Origin: a virus
IMG/VR virus record: IMGVR_UViG_3300046167_000572
Coordinates: 1-54,815 of that record
Reading direction: 5' to 3' (one strand)
Length of the DNA: 54,815 nt
The notes under the pieces are model-generated. The model searched no databases, had not been told where the DNA came from, and saw only the letters and a list, made by a program, of their open reading frames with translations. The position numbers and the translations under genes are program-made. Shown piece by piece: positions 34,308 to 41,883 of the stretch (positions within the stretch are counted from its first letter, which is position 1; each line of letters opens with the position of its first letter).

Positions 34308-34807
34308 TGAGTGCGTATTTATGTAATGCAGATCATATAGGTGAGATGAGCAAGTTCTTTGCTAATGGTAGTGTGCCAATGGCTAGTAGTGAGCTTGTGA
34401 CTCATGCCTATAACATGGTGACAAGGGAGAAGATTTCTTTTTCTTCCCCGCAAGAGGCGGCTGAAATATTAGCCAGAGAGAATATCAAAAGCTTACAGGC
34501 TAGATATCCAGATAGCTGGAAGGGTTTCTTTACATGGAACCCTGAAGGCAAGGATGATGAGTTTGATGAGAGCATGATCCTGCTCTTTGTTAATCAATGC
34601 CAAGCCAAAGCTAAGGGATATCCCAAGGTTAATAAGAAACAGCTTTACGGCATGATCAACTGCTACAGGTATCAAGCCTGCGAAGATGAGAGCTGGGTCC
34701 AGTCTGATGCCTATTGGCTGACACAAAGCCTAAAGAATATTGTGTCAAGCAAGCTCATTGGTGATGTTGATATGTGGGAGTTTAGACCAGAGGAGGACGT
34801 AGCATGA
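34307..34807 (+). CDS. Hypothetical early protein, 166 aa
   Basis: ATG 34307 (MSAYLCNADHIGEMSKFFAN) is used because GGAGGTGAAATA precedes it; the open frame begins upstream at 34208 inside the previous gene. The segment 'MINCYRYQACEDESWVQSDA' occurs in a loosely conserved phage family whose N-terminus senses nothing obvious. It has no membrane segment and no catalytic motif that I recognise. Confidence 0.77.
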   Translation: MSAYLCNADHIGEMSKFFANGSVPMASSELVTHAYNMVTREKISFSSPQEAAEILARENIKSLQARYPDSWKGFFTWNPEGKDDEFDESMILLFVNQCQAKAKGYPKVNKKQLYGMINCYRYQACEDESWVQSDAYWLTQSLKNIVSSKLIGDVDMWEFRPEEDVA

Positions 34808-35085
34808 TTATTGATGGAAGTTTTGAATTAGACTTTGTTGACAAAGGAACACCACATAATGGCATGCGTACTGACTATGATGGCTTTAAACCTTTCTGGG
34901 AAGTTCAGTGTCTAAGCAATAGCAATCTATGGTCAGGGAGCAAGCAAGACTGTATTGAATGGATGGCTGATCATTATGTGGATCACTTTAATGAGAACTC
35001 AAAAACTGAAGAGCAAGCTCTAAAAAAATCTTTAGCTTGGGTCAATAAGTGTTTGAAAAAAGCTGAAGCAGAGGAGGTGTCATGA
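34804..35085 (+). CDS. Hypothetical early protein, 93 aa
   Basis: ATGA overlap with the preceding gene. The product has a beta-strand N-terminus ([36 protein letters not shown]) and a helical, Lys-rich C-terminus ([17 protein letters not shown]). No family recognised. Confidence 0.74.
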   Translation: MIIDGSFELDFVDKGTPHNGMRTDYDGFKPFWEVQCLSNSNLWSGSKQDCIEWMADHYVDHFNENSKTEEQALKKSLAWVNKCLKKAEAEEVS

Positions 35086-35228
35086 CTTGTTCAGAATGTG
35101 GCGGCAACTCCAGAGTTGTAGATGTACGCAAGTACGTTGACGGATCAGTCAACAAACGCAGACGAGAATGTCTGGAATGTAAAAGAAGGTTTACTACATA
35201 CGAGGAGGAATATAAAAAGAAAAAGTAA
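35082..35228 (+). CDS. NrdR-type zinc-ribbon mini-protein without ATP cone, 48 aa
   Basis: The whole protein is the NrdR N-terminal zinc ribbon: [20 protein letters not shown], then [17 protein letters not shown] and a Lys tail. The four ligands are C3, C6, C30 and C33, with the DNA-contacting RRRREC-type arm kept. Cellular NrdR (about 150 residues) represses ribonucleotide reductase genes and needs its ATP cone to sense nucleotides. This version lacks that cone, so it might act as a constitutive or competing binder of NrdR boxes (inference). ATG overlaps the upstream stop (ATGA); the terminator follows 15 bp later. Confidence 0.87.
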   Translation: MTCSECGGNSRVVDVRKYVDGSVNKRRRECLECKRRFTTYEEEYKKKK

Positions 35229-35243
35229 ACAAATTAAAAGAGA

Positions 35244-35272
35244 AGCGGGGTAATTACCTCGCTTTTTTTTGC
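35244..35272 (+). terminator. Rho-independent terminator ending the ribozyme operon
   Basis: The inverted repeat AGCGGGGTAA/TTACCTCGCT (one G-U, tight loop in TAATTA) is followed by a run of eight T. It closes the rightward operon that starts at 31.9 kb. Confidence 0.92.
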
Positions 35273-35329
35273 CTTTTTTAAATGTCAAGACTGTTATTGA
35301 TTTTTCTTTTTGGTAGACTAGTAGGTTCC

Positions 35330-35506
35330 ATGTTAATAAAAGAAGCCATAATAAAAATAGCTAGAGATCTGAAATCAGAGAACGGCTTTCACTATCAAGA
35401 AAAACTAATTCTTGATAACTATCCTAATGATCTGACAGAATCAGATATTAAAAAAGCAATGATGGCTGTTGCTTCAGTATCAGACGTGTTGCTTGATCTA
35501 AAGTAA
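35330..35506 (+). CDS. Hypothetical protein beyond the terminator, 58 aa
   Basis: The start MLIKEAIIKIARDLKSENGF is preferred to the open frame's 35282, which would prepend a hydrophobic stretch lying on the terminator's T tract. It reads as a small helical protein (DLTESDIKKAMMAVASVSDV). There is no clear Shine-Dalgarno, and it converges tail to tail with the next leftward gene, overlapping 9 bp. Confidence 0.6.
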   Translation: MLIKEAIIKIARDLKSENGFHYQEKLILDNYPNDLTESDIKKAMMAVASVSDVLLDLK

Positions 35507-35695
35507 ATCTATTTCTTTTATTGAATCTTCGTAGTTGTTTCCAAGTTTTGACCACTCAGCATCTCCACTCATTTTGTATACCCATCCGCTTGCCTTGTGC
35601 TTTCTGCCATGAGGGTTGCTTGGTATCCATCTGATCATAACTCTGTCGTGTCCATTTTCTAGAAACTTTTTTTGAAGCTCTTCTTTTTTGCTCAT
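35498..35695 (-). CDS. Hypothetical small protein, 65 aa
   Basis: ATG 35695 gives MSKKEELQKKFLENGHDRVM and a WVYKMSGDAEWSKLGNNYED end. The start two bases after the upstream gene's stop makes it the natural coupled start; the longer frame to 35743 overlaps that gene. No family recognised. Confidence 0.72.
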   Translation of the reverse strand: MSKKEELQKKFLENGHDRVMIRWIPSNPHGRKHKASGWVYKMSGDAEWSKLGNNYEDSIKEIDLL

Positions 35696-35696
35696 A

Positions 35697-35873
35697 TCAG
35701 TGTATGGTTTTTTTACCGTCCTTATGATAAACGAAAACCTCACTTAATTCACCCATAAGATCTAATCCTACTTCGTGCAGTGCCTCTTCCGCCTCCTCCC
35801 AGTTTGGAGCAACTATGATTAATTCTTGTGATGTGTCATCAATGTTGGTAAGTGAACCAAGGAATATTTTCAT
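35697..35873 (-). CDS. Hypothetical small protein, 58 aa
   Basis: Translation from 35873 gives MKIFLGSLTNIDDTSQELII, then APNWEEAEEALHEVGLDL and VFVYHKDGKKTIH. The alpha/beta pattern and the tight spacing to both neighbours (1-2 bp) support it as real despite its size. Function unknown. Confidence 0.68.
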   Translation of the reverse strand: MKIFLGSLTNIDDTSQELIIVAPNWEEAEEALHEVGLDLMGELSEVFVYHKDGKKTIH

Positions 35874-35874
35874 A

Positions 35875-36156
35875 TTACCATTTAACTTTGTTTGCCCAGT
35901 AAGCGGCAGACATCTTTCCTCTTGATATATTTTTGGCGTGTCTTGCTTTGAATGATTTCTTTCTGGCTTTGTTTTTTGCGGTGGTTGGATTTTTTCCCGC
36001 CCCGCTCACGCCCTGCTGACCAAACCTAATTGTTTTTACTTTGGTTCCTTGCTTGGCTACTACAACGTGTGATTTAGTTTTATGACTTGGTGTTCGTTTA
36101 GGTTTATTAAAACCACTAACGCCAGCTCTTGTAAGTCTTGAATCTTTTTTAGACAT
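35875..36156 (-). CDS. Basic conserved phage protein (DUF6321-like), 93 aa
   Basis: Motifs AGVSGFNKPKRTPSHKTKSH, VVVAKQGTKVKTIRFGQQGV and KARHAKNISRGKMSAAYWAN match a family of marine phage and large-virus proteins that I associate with DUF6321. It is rich in Lys/Arg and likely binds nucleic acid. It is the last of five consecutive very basic genes and overlaps the preceding one by one base. Confidence 0.8.
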   Translation of the reverse strand: MSKKDSRLTRAGVSGFNKPKRTPSHKTKSHVVVAKQGTKVKTIRFGQQGVSGAGKNPTTAKNKARKKSFKARHAKNISRGKMSAAYWANKVKW

Positions 36157-36398
36157 TATCTTTTCTTTCCTTTGTGCAAACCATGTCTTGCGTGTTGTTT
36201 GCCCTTGGCGGTAGCTTGTCTTTTCTTTTTGTTTGCCTGTGCTAGCTTGCTTCTTCCTTTGGCTGTGGACTTTAGTTTCTTAATTGTTTTAGCTGGGGCG
36301 TAGACCTCTCCAGTAGTTGAGGACTTCTTTCCGCTTGGAGTTCTCCATTTCTGCTTGGTCCATCTTTTTAAAGACTTTTGTTGTTTCTTAAGTGGCAT
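36156..36398 (-). CDS. Very basic small protein, 80 aa
   Basis: About a third of the residues are Lys/Arg (PLKKQQKSLKRWTKQKWRTP, QANKKKRQATAKGKQHARHG). The 'KSLK.WTKQKWRT.SGK.S..TGE.Y.P...I' pattern is shared with small proteins of many marine viruses. It likely binds DNA or RNA; the exact role is unknown. Confidence 0.78.
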   Translation of the reverse strand: MPLKKQQKSLKRWTKQKWRTPSGKKSSTTGEVYAPAKTIKKLKSTAKGRSKLAQANKKKRQATAKGKQHARHGLHKGKKR

Positions 36399-36528
36399 TC
36401 TTTTTCTTAGCGTTTGCCTTCCTTCTAACTCTAGAAACTTTTCTTTTTGGCTTTGGCTCTTTCATTAGGCGTGATTCCTGCCTGTTGAGACTCCATTCAA
36501 CAAATCTGTCAAATAATTTTCCTATCAT
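36388..36528 (-). CDS. Basic small protein, 46 aa
   Basis: Translation from ATG 36526-36528: MIGKLFDRFVEWSLNRQESR, then PKPKRKVSRVRRKANAKKKN. An amphipathic N-terminal helix carries an Arg/Lys tail. It overlaps its upstream neighbour by one base (TAATG) and its downstream neighbour by 11 bp, which supports translation. Confidence 0.7.
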   Translation of the reverse strand: MIGKLFDRFVEWSLNRQESRLMKEPKPKRKVSRVRRKANAKKKNAT

Positions 36529-36722
36529 TACTTGTATCCTCCGCCTTTTGCTTTATACATTTTTGCTAGCATCTGGGCTTTTCTTGCGGACCACTGTCCA
36601 GCCCGTCCACCCTTTGATCCAGCCTTGATCCTGTTAAAAAGATTTTTACGCATAGTTGGTTTAGTATAGTTACCAGCAGAATTAACAGTGGACTTTTTCT
36701 TTCCTGGTTTTTTAGCAGGCAT
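36528..36722 (-). CDS. Basic conserved protein with GSKGG-GQWSARKAQ motif, 64 aa
   Basis: The C-terminal 45 residues, LFNRIKAGSKGGRAGQWSAR then KAQMLAKMYKAKGGGY, match a family shared by phages and giant viruses that I associate with DUF5872. The N-terminus is a Lys/Pro tail (MPAKKPGKKKSTVNSAGNYT). Function unknown; the charge suggests nucleic-acid binding. Confidence 0.82.
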   Translation of the reverse strand: MPAKKPGKKKSTVNSAGNYTKPTMRKNLFNRIKAGSKGGRAGQWSARKAQMLAKMYKAKGGGYK

Positions 36723-36811
36723 TACTTTTTAGTTTTTTTGCCTTTCTTTGCACCCTTTTTCATTGGGGGTCTTCCTCTTGTTTTTCCGTATGTTCCTTTT
36801 CCTTGTGGCAT
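36722..36811 (-). CDS. Basic mini-protein, 29 aa
   Basis: Translation from ATG 36809-36811: MPQGKGTYGKTRGRPPMKKG followed by AKKGKKTKK. It contains an AT-hook-like GRPP core flanked by Lys runs. The stop shares a base with the next ATG, and the same MPxGKGTYGxxxGRP peptide style is common next to such genes in marine phages. Confidence 0.65.
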   Translation of the reverse strand: MPQGKGTYGKTRGRPPMKKGAKKGKKTKK

Positions 36812-36812
36812 G

Positions 36813-37106
36813 TTATGTACTCCTAAATTTTCTTACTACTCTATGATAGACCATATCCTTCATGCCCTTCATAGACCTTGTATGCTCTGGTAGTTCGTCC
36901 CATGCTTTTTTTCTTTCCTCCCGCGTTGGAAGTTCAGCAATGGTGTTGACGATTCCCATTTGCATAGATGTAAGATATACCAAATCTATAAAATTTTCAT
37001 CTATATCACTAAGATAGTTCATACGCTCCTGATGGGATTTTAAAAGACTAATTCTATGTGCGTATTGTAATATGTTTATTTGACCTGTCTGATCTGTGTG
37101 CTTCAC
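36813..37106 (-). CDS. Hypothetical protein, 97 aa
   Basis: Helical and soluble (HRISLLKSHQERMNYLSDID, ELPTREERKKAWDELPEHTR) with a basic C-terminus (YHRVVRKFRST). ATGA-type overlap with the upstream DUF3310-like gene. I know similar short proteins in phage early regions but not a function. Confidence 0.75.
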   Translation of the reverse strand: MKHTDQTGQINILQYAHRISLLKSHQERMNYLSDIDENFIDLVYLTSMQMGIVNTIAELPTREERKKAWDELPEHTRSMKGMKDMVYHRVVRKFRST

Positions 37107-37393
37107 TTCTTGTTGTGCAGATCATGATTGTATAAAGCAAAGAACCCATAATGAATCACCTTAAGTATATCAGCCCTGTTCTTTCCTTCTTTTTTGCCAT
37201 AGCGTTGTGCATATTTCATCACATTACCCATGCAGAACCCTTCACCGTGCCCACTATCCATTATGAACTCTGTGGCTTGAAACCTGTTTAATGAATAATG
37301 CTGGTCATAAGTCTTGTCCACATATTTTGCAAACTCTTCTATAAGATCTGCTTCGTTATATTTATAATCTATTTCTGTTTTTTTTCTTTGCAT
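37103..37393 (-). CDS. DUF3310-like protein, 96 aa
   Basis: The sequence RFQATEFIMDSGHGEGFCMG, NVMKYAQRYGKKEGKNRADI, LKVIHYGFFALYNHDLH follows the DUF3310 pattern 'GN.iKY..Ry.kK......DL.K...Y...', a helical fold related to MazG-like or nucleotide-binding phage proteins. The catalytic role is unproven. Confidence 0.75.
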   Translation of the reverse strand: MQRKKTEIDYKYNEADLIEEFAKYVDKTYDQHYSLNRFQATEFIMDSGHGEGFCMGNVMKYAQRYGKKEGKNRADILKVIHYGFFALYNHDLHNKK

Positions 37394-37524
37394 TCTTTAT
37401 CCTTCTTTTTTTTCTTTTCCCCAAAAATCTTATCAAAGTTTTCATTAAACTTATCTTTATTGGAAACCCTGTCGCGATCTCCCTTTCCACCATGCCAGCC
37501 CCCAAGCCTTTCTCGTGTTGTCAT
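37369..37524 (-). CDS. Small charged protein with GGWHGGKGDR motif, 51 aa
   Basis: Translation from ATG 37522-37524: MTTRERLGGWHGGKGDRDRV, then NKDKFNENFDKIFGE and a Lys-rich tail. The 'GG.HGGKGD..R..d...F..n...I' peptide is conserved in many phages, which makes this short frame credible. It overlaps the DUF3310-like gene by 25 bp. Confidence 0.72.
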   Translation of the reverse strand: MTTRERLGGWHGGKGDRDRVSNKDKFNENFDKIFGEKKKKKDKECKEKKQK

Positions 37525-37533
37525 AATTTTTCC

Positions 37534-37836
37534 TCAGTCATTTTCTATTAGTTCTACAAGTCTATCCAGTAAATCTGTTTGCTTCCCGTACCTTCTTTCA
37601 AATTCATTTTTAAAAGGATGCCGTGAAACATACATGTCATTGTTTGCACCCTCTCTGTGATGTTTATAACAAAGAGGTAAGGTTAAAAGATGTGCCTGCG
37701 GTTTTGTTTTTCCGTCAATGTGATGTATTTCTGCGGGAGAGTAACAACCATAAAACAAATGACAGACTACACAGCCAAAATTGGCTATGGAATCCATCCA
37801 CTCTTTTTCTTTTTTAGTTGGTGATCTTCCTCGCAT
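37534..37836 (-). CDS. Ref/DUF968-like HNH nuclease, 100 aa
   Basis: Features: CVVC (C22, C25), AEIHHIDGKTK (H38, H39, D41), 'HLLTLPLCYKHHREGANN' (H49, C56, H59, H60) and 'FERRYGKQTDLLDRL'. This is the Ref-type recombination-enhancement nuclease layout, whose P1 member cuts DNA in RecA-bound joints. It fits a phage with its own annealing and exonuclease genes across the divergent promoter. Confidence 0.83.
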   Translation of the reverse strand: MRGRSPTKKEKEWMDSIANFGCVVCHLFYGCYSPAEIHHIDGKTKPQAHLLTLPLCYKHHREGANNDMYVSRHPFKNEFERRYGKQTDLLDRLVELIEND

Positions 37837-37972
37837 AGTCCTTAAGTAACATTTTGTTATTGTTTGTAACGTATTCCTTGTATGTAATTTCAGGTTCGTT
37901 ATGTTTTCTTCTCTCAGTTTTGCACTCTTCGTACATCATTTTGCAATAATCTTTAAAGGTATTATGCTCCAT
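37814..37972 (-). CDS. Hypothetical small protein, 52 aa
   Basis: Translation from ATG 37970-37972: MEHNTFKDYCKMMYEECKTE, then RRKHNEPEITYKEYVTNNNK and MLLKDYARKITN. It overlaps the Ref-like gene by 23 bp and the upstream gene by 11 bp, filling what would otherwise be a gap in a tightly packed operon. Confidence 0.62.
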   Translation of the reverse strand: MEHNTFKDYCKMMYEECKTERRKHNEPEITYKEYVTNNNKMLLKDYARKITN

Positions 37973-38297
37973 ATCTATTCCTCTCTGATCTTAGGTTAGC
38001 CATTTTTGTTCTCCACTCTTCAAACTGCATATCAACAGCCTGCTTCTCTGTCTGCAAAGCATCAAGGCTAGCCTTAGCACCTGCAACGTGTAAGGATGCC
38101 TCATAATAGCTCTCAGTAGCCTCTGCTTTAGATTTTTGAGCATTGTAACTACGCTCTCCATCCTCCTTGGCTTGGCAAAGCTCTATCCAAAAAACTCTTT
38201 TAAGATTTACTTCAGACTTAAGCACGTTGACTCTTGCCTCAGATATTTTTGGTATAATTGCTCTTAGTTGTTCGTGAAAGTTCTCAGATCTGTCCAT
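37962..38297 (-). CDS. Coiled-coil protein downstream of helicase, 111 aa
   Basis: ATG 38297 (MDRSENFHEQLRAIIPKISE) overlaps the helicase stop; the longer frame to 38357 lies inside the helicase. Nearly all of it is predicted helix with heptads (AKASLDALQTEKQAVDMQFE). It may be a helicase partner, as inferred from position only. Confidence 0.75.
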   Translation of the reverse strand: MDRSENFHEQLRAIIPKISEARVNVLKSEVNLKRVFWIELCQAKEDGERSYNAQKSKAEATESYYEASLHVAGAKASLDALQTEKQAVDMQFEEWRTKMANLRSERNRYGA

Positions 38298-39591
38298 ATT
38301 CTTTTCTTCTCCCGAATGCGATGTCTGCTGGATCAAGGAACTTAGATCGACTTCCATCGAACCCTAGCTCAAACTCTCCTAGCTCACCCATTCTATTTTT
38401 TCTTACTATAACCTCTGAGTTTCCTGTTTCAAGTGAATCATAATAATCACCCCTGTAAAGCATGATTACCATATCAGCATCTTGTTCAATAGAACCAGAG
38501 TCCCTTAAATCTGAAAGAACTGGTCTCTTATCCGTTCTCGACTCCACACCCCTGTTTAATTGAGATAACGAAATTAGCGGACAACCTACGTCCTTTGCCA
38601 ATCCTTTCAGAAGATTTGAAATATAAGTCATCGAAGCAGTTCTGGAATCAGAGTTGCTTGGTGCTTTATTTGATGTCATTAGTAGTTGTAAATAATCTAC
38701 TACTATTAAATCTATATCCTTAACCGCTTGTATAGATTTAGTTTTATTAATTAATGTTTCTATTGTAATTGGTGACTTATCATAGACATATAGATTTGTT
38801 TTAGATAACTTTTCTTTATGGTCCCTGAAGGTTGTCCACTCTGTCTGGCTCATTCCTCCAGACATCATCTTGTCTATTGTTAGACCAGAGTCTGAGCTTA
38901 TAATCTTTTTAATTAACTGTTCGTTTGTCATTTCCAAACTAAACATCAAGACAGTCTTACCTTTAAATATATTATGTGATGCTATGTTTAAAGCCCAAGT
39001 AGTCTTACCCATTCCTGGTCTTCCAGCCACAATAACAAGATCTCCAGACTTAAAGCCCTTGATCTTTTCATCTATTTCACCAAATCCTGTAGAAATAACA
39101 TTTTGATCCTCTGTGCCAGCAAGCCTTATCTCTTCCTCAACACTGTCTAAAATATCAGAAACTGGTTTTGGAGTTCCAATGTTTTTTATAATTTTATTAT
39201 CTATCAGGGATTGATTGACCTGATCTATCTTTTCCTCAATTGTAGTTCTTGACTCTACAATTTCTGGTATTTCTTTTGATAGTTTAAGAAGCTTGTTGTT
39301 AGCTGTCTTGTATTTCATTTGCTTAAGCCATCCGTCAAACCCAGCAGGGCTAATACAATAGGTTGCAGCATATTTTATTTCATCAAATAGAATATCATCT
39401 TTAATATTGTTTCTAAGAGTAACCATATCTGATGCACGAAGGTCTAGCATGGTTGTATATGCTTTGCCGTATGCAACGCTTTCAAACTCTTCTGGCTCCA
39501 AGCCAAGATCCTGTGCGTCCTGAAACTTTGCATGACTTAATATCATTGCACCAATAACATTTGCTTCTAATTCATATATTTCTTTATCCAT
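38284..39591 (-). CDS. Replicative DNA helicase, DnaB-like, 435 aa
   Basis: The N-terminal DnaB helical domain (residues 1-115) precedes a RecA-like ATPase: Walker A GRPGMGKTTW (about 190-199), FSLEMTNEQL, Walker B DLIVVDYLQLL (about 294-304), then SQLNRGVESRTDKRPVLSDL with RDSGSIEQDADMVIMLYR, the classic DnaB H3/H4 region. It unwinds the phage fork; the winged-helix protein encoded 8 bp into its start probably loads it. Confidence 0.94.
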   Translation of the reverse strand: MDKEIYELEANVIGAMILSHAKFQDAQDLGLEPEEFESVAYGKAYTTMLDLRASDMVTLRNNIKDDILFDEIKYAATYCISPAGFDGWLKQMKYKTANNKLLKLSKEIPEIVESRTTIEEKIDQVNQSLIDNKIIKNIGTPKPVSDILDSVEEEIRLAGTEDQNVISTGFGEIDEKIKGFKSGDLVIVAGRPGMGKTTWALNIASHNIFKGKTVLMFSLEMTNEQLIKKIISSDSGLTIDKMMSGGMSQTEWTTFRDHKEKLSKTNLYVYDKSPITIETLINKTKSIQAVKDIDLIVVDYLQLLMTSNKAPSNSDSRTASMTYISNLLKGLAKDVGCPLISLSQLNRGVESRTDKRPVLSDLRDSGSIEQDADMVIMLYRGDYYDSLETGNSEVIVRKNRMGELGEFELGFDGSRSKFLDPADIAFGRRKEYGQI

Positions 39592-40216
39592 ATCTTCTCT
39601 CTATGATTGCTTCAAACTGATTAATTCCTAACATTGTTGTAAGAGGTGGCTTCTTATCCCAAAAAGATCTTATCCATTTTCTATGACCGCTTGAGTTTGC
39701 TATTTGAAAATAACTAAACCAAAAATCTTCTGCTACTAAATCTATTTTATTTCCAGTCTTTGGCGAGACTATTCCTTTTCTCCCCAGTTCACGCAGTTCT
39801 TTCCATCTTGGTTGTGCCTTAAATGCGTTAGCACTATGTTGATAGAACGACTTGTCTGTCACCTCTTTAAAAATTTCATTAATCCTATCCAAATCTAATA
39901 TATATATCTTTTTAGTATAGTCTTTAGTATTGTAGCCACCTGACGGCGGGGGGTAGCCAGCATATGGCGATACCTGTATTTTATAAAGATTGCTCGTGTT
40001 ATCTCTTCTTTCCCAATCGATCAGCTCCATTTCTTTAAGCTTTTTTAAATTACTTTTTATGGCTGACAAAGACAAGTTTGTAAGCTCAGTTAATTTTTTG
40101 TGTGATGGATATGATTGACCAAACTCATCTGAGTAGTTTGCTAAAACTATTAAAATTAATTTTTGTGTTGAATTGACTTCAACCTTTAAAACTTTTGTGA
40201 TGTATTCAAGTGACAT
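39584..40216 (-). CDS. Winged-helix replication initiator / helicase loader, 210 aa
   Basis: The N-terminus has a lambda O-/RepA-like winged helix: VNSTQKLILIVLANYSDEFG, SYPSHKKLTELTNLSLSAIK, then SNLKKLKEMELIDWERRDNT. A Pro/Gly-rich linker (YAGYPPPSGGYN) joins a C-terminal domain with 'AEDFWFSYFQIANSSGHRKW', typical of DnaB-recruiting initiators. Such genes often contain the replication origin; I saw no convincing iterons by eye. It is transcribed away from the ERF gene. Confidence 0.8.
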   Translation of the reverse strand: MSLEYITKVLKVEVNSTQKLILIVLANYSDEFGQSYPSHKKLTELTNLSLSAIKSNLKKLKEMELIDWERRDNTSNLYKIQVSPYAGYPPPSGGYNTKDYTKKIYILDLDRINEIFKEVTDKSFYQHSANAFKAQPRWKELRELGRKGIVSPKTGNKIDLVAEDFWFSYFQIANSSGHRKWIRSFWDKKPPLTTMLGINQFEAIIERRYG

Positions 40217-40314
40217 GCTTTTCCCTCATGCAGACATTTAACTAAAAAAAATAATCATTGTAAAGTATTGTTTTAAAATTAATTAAATATTACAATCATT
40301 GCGGAGGTTTTATA
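40217..40314. promoter_or_regulatory. Divergent promoter/operator region with TTACAAT boxes
   Basis: Rightward: -35 TTGTTT (40268-40273), 17-bp spacer, -10 TACAAT (40291-40296), SD GCGGAGG, ATG 40315. Two boxes in opposite orientation, TTACAATCATT (plus strand, 40290-40300) and TTACAATGATT (minus strand, about 40252-40263), flank a 27-bp AT-rich core. The leftward box also supplies a TACAAT -10 for the replication gene. This symmetry suggests one regulator controls both directions. Confidence 0.72.
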
Positions 40315-40932
40315 ATGACAAAACAAAAAATATACACAGCACTATCTAATGTGCAAAAACATATGCTAGCAAACCCTATTGCAAAAGAAGGTGTGAATAG
40401 CTATCAAAAATATAAATACAGGGGTATAGATCAGATCATACAATCTTTTTCTAAACCACTACACGACAATAATGTTCTTACGTTGGTTCAACCAGACTTG
40501 AATGTATCAACTAAGTTTTTAGATGATGGTAGGTCAACACTAACAAGGGTTGTTGGAACTTTGAGGTTTGTTTGTACTGATGACGGGTCTTATGTAGACA
40601 GATCATATGTTGGTCATAGCAAATCACAACAGGGAAAAGATCTGGAATCTGCAAGATCTTTTGCTTACAGAAATGCTTTACTTGAAACATTCTGCGTACC
40701 GTTTGAGGGTATAGAAGAGCCAGAGTTAGAGGGTGTTGATAAATCCTCACAACCTGAACAGGATCAAGATGAGTTTTCTGTAATAGAGGACTTCAAAAAA
40801 GAACTCAAATCTGCTGAAACTAAAGAACAGGCACAACAAATATTTAAAAACTATGACAAGGTTGCAGAGCTTAGTAATGATAAAGAAACAAGAGTGCAAT
40901 TAAATCTTATATATAGCAAGGCGGTGAAATAA
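40315..40932 (+). CDS. ERF-superfamily single-strand annealing protein, 205 aa
   Basis: Family features: MTKQKIYTALSNVQKHMLAN, 'YQKYKYRGIDQIIQSFSKPL', 'TLRFVCTDDGSYVDRSYVGH' and 'KDLESARSFAYRNALLETFC'. The acidic C-terminal linker is typical of P22 Erf relatives. It anneals complementary single strands with the exonuclease encoded immediately downstream (one-base overlap), a Red-type recombination pair. Confidence 0.87.
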   Translation: MTKQKIYTALSNVQKHMLANPIAKEGVNSYQKYKYRGIDQIIQSFSKPLHDNNVLTLVQPDLNVSTKFLDDGRSTLTRVVGTLRFVCTDDGSYVDRSYVGHSKSQQGKDLESARSFAYRNALLETFCVPFEGIEEPELEGVDKSSQPEQDQDEFSVIEDFKKELKSAETKEQAQQIFKNYDKVAELSNDKETRVQLNLIYSKAVK

Positions 40933-41879
40933 TGGTGCAGATAAAACAAGGCACCCCTGCTTGGCATGATCAAAGATCTAACAGGATTACTGGGACAAGA
41001 CTTCCAAAGGCTGTAGATGAATGTATCTGGACAAAGGGAGATCAGTGGGAGGCACTAGGAAGAGATATCTTTAGAGAGGCAAACCATTTAACACAGGACC
41101 CTTTTAATCAATTTGCTATGTTTGCAATGAAGCACGGTACTGACAGTGAGCCCTTAGCCTTAAAAACTTTGGCTGGCATGGGATATAAAATAACACAGCC
41201 GTCTTTTGTTGTTCACCCTGAACACAATTGGATGGGCATATCACCAGACGGAATAATGCTTAAGGGTAGGAATGGATCTATATCAGCGGTAGAAATAAAA
41301 TGTCCGCAATCTAAGCCATGTACAAACGTAAAGGAACAGAAAAGAAACTACTGGCATCAAATGCAAATGGCTATGGAATGCATGGACATTGATGAAATGC
41401 TTTTCTTTCAATGGTATAGCGATACAGAATATTTTGAGCAATGGATATCAAGAGACACCAAGTGGGCTCAAACATATATACCTAAAGCACAAAAGTTTAT
41501 GGACTGGTACAACGAAAAATCTAAGGATCTTACTTATATTGAAAGATGGTCAGAAGATAAAGATGAACCAGGAATTAATTATAAAACGGTTGAAGATACT
41601 GATGAAACATCAGAGCTTGCAACTGTATTAAAAGAACTAAAGCAGCTCAAAGACAAGTCTTCTGTCCTAGATCTTAGGAAAAAAGAATTGTCTGCTATGT
41701 TGATAAAAAAACATGGCGGGGCGTTTGGTACGTCTTCAGTGAAATGTCACATGACACAAGCTAGAGGCAGAATTAACTATAGTCGACTGGTCAAGGATCA
41801 GAACATTGAAAGAGATGTGTTAGAAGAATACAGATCTGAAGGTGATTCAAGGATTTATACCAAATTACTAGAGGAATAA
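40932..41879 (+). CDS. YqaJ/lambda-Exo type recombination exonuclease, 315 aa
   Basis: The YqaJ fold shows QGTPAWHDQRSNRITGTRLP, 'FAMKHGTDSEPLALKTLAGM' (E73), 'WMGISPDGIML' (D106) and 'SAVEIKCPQSK' (E121, K123), the PD-(D/E)XK catalytic set, then 'NYWHQMQMAMECMDIDEMLF'. It degrades one strand of dsDNA ends so the ERF protein can anneal. Paired with ERF in one operon. Confidence 0.9.
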   Translation: MVQIKQGTPAWHDQRSNRITGTRLPKAVDECIWTKGDQWEALGRDIFREANHLTQDPFNQFAMFAMKHGTDSEPLALKTLAGMGYKITQPSFVVHPEHNWMGISPDGIMLKGRNGSISAVEIKCPQSKPCTNVKEQKRNYWHQMQMAMECMDIDEMLFFQWYSDTEYFEQWISRDTKWAQTYIPKAQKFMDWYNEKSKDLTYIERWSEDKDEPGINYKTVEDTDETSELATVLKELKQLKDKSSVLDLRKKELSAMLIKKHGGAFGTSSVKCHMTQARGRINYSRLVKDQNIERDVLEEYRSEGDSRIYTKLLEE

Positions 41880-41883
41880 AAAA

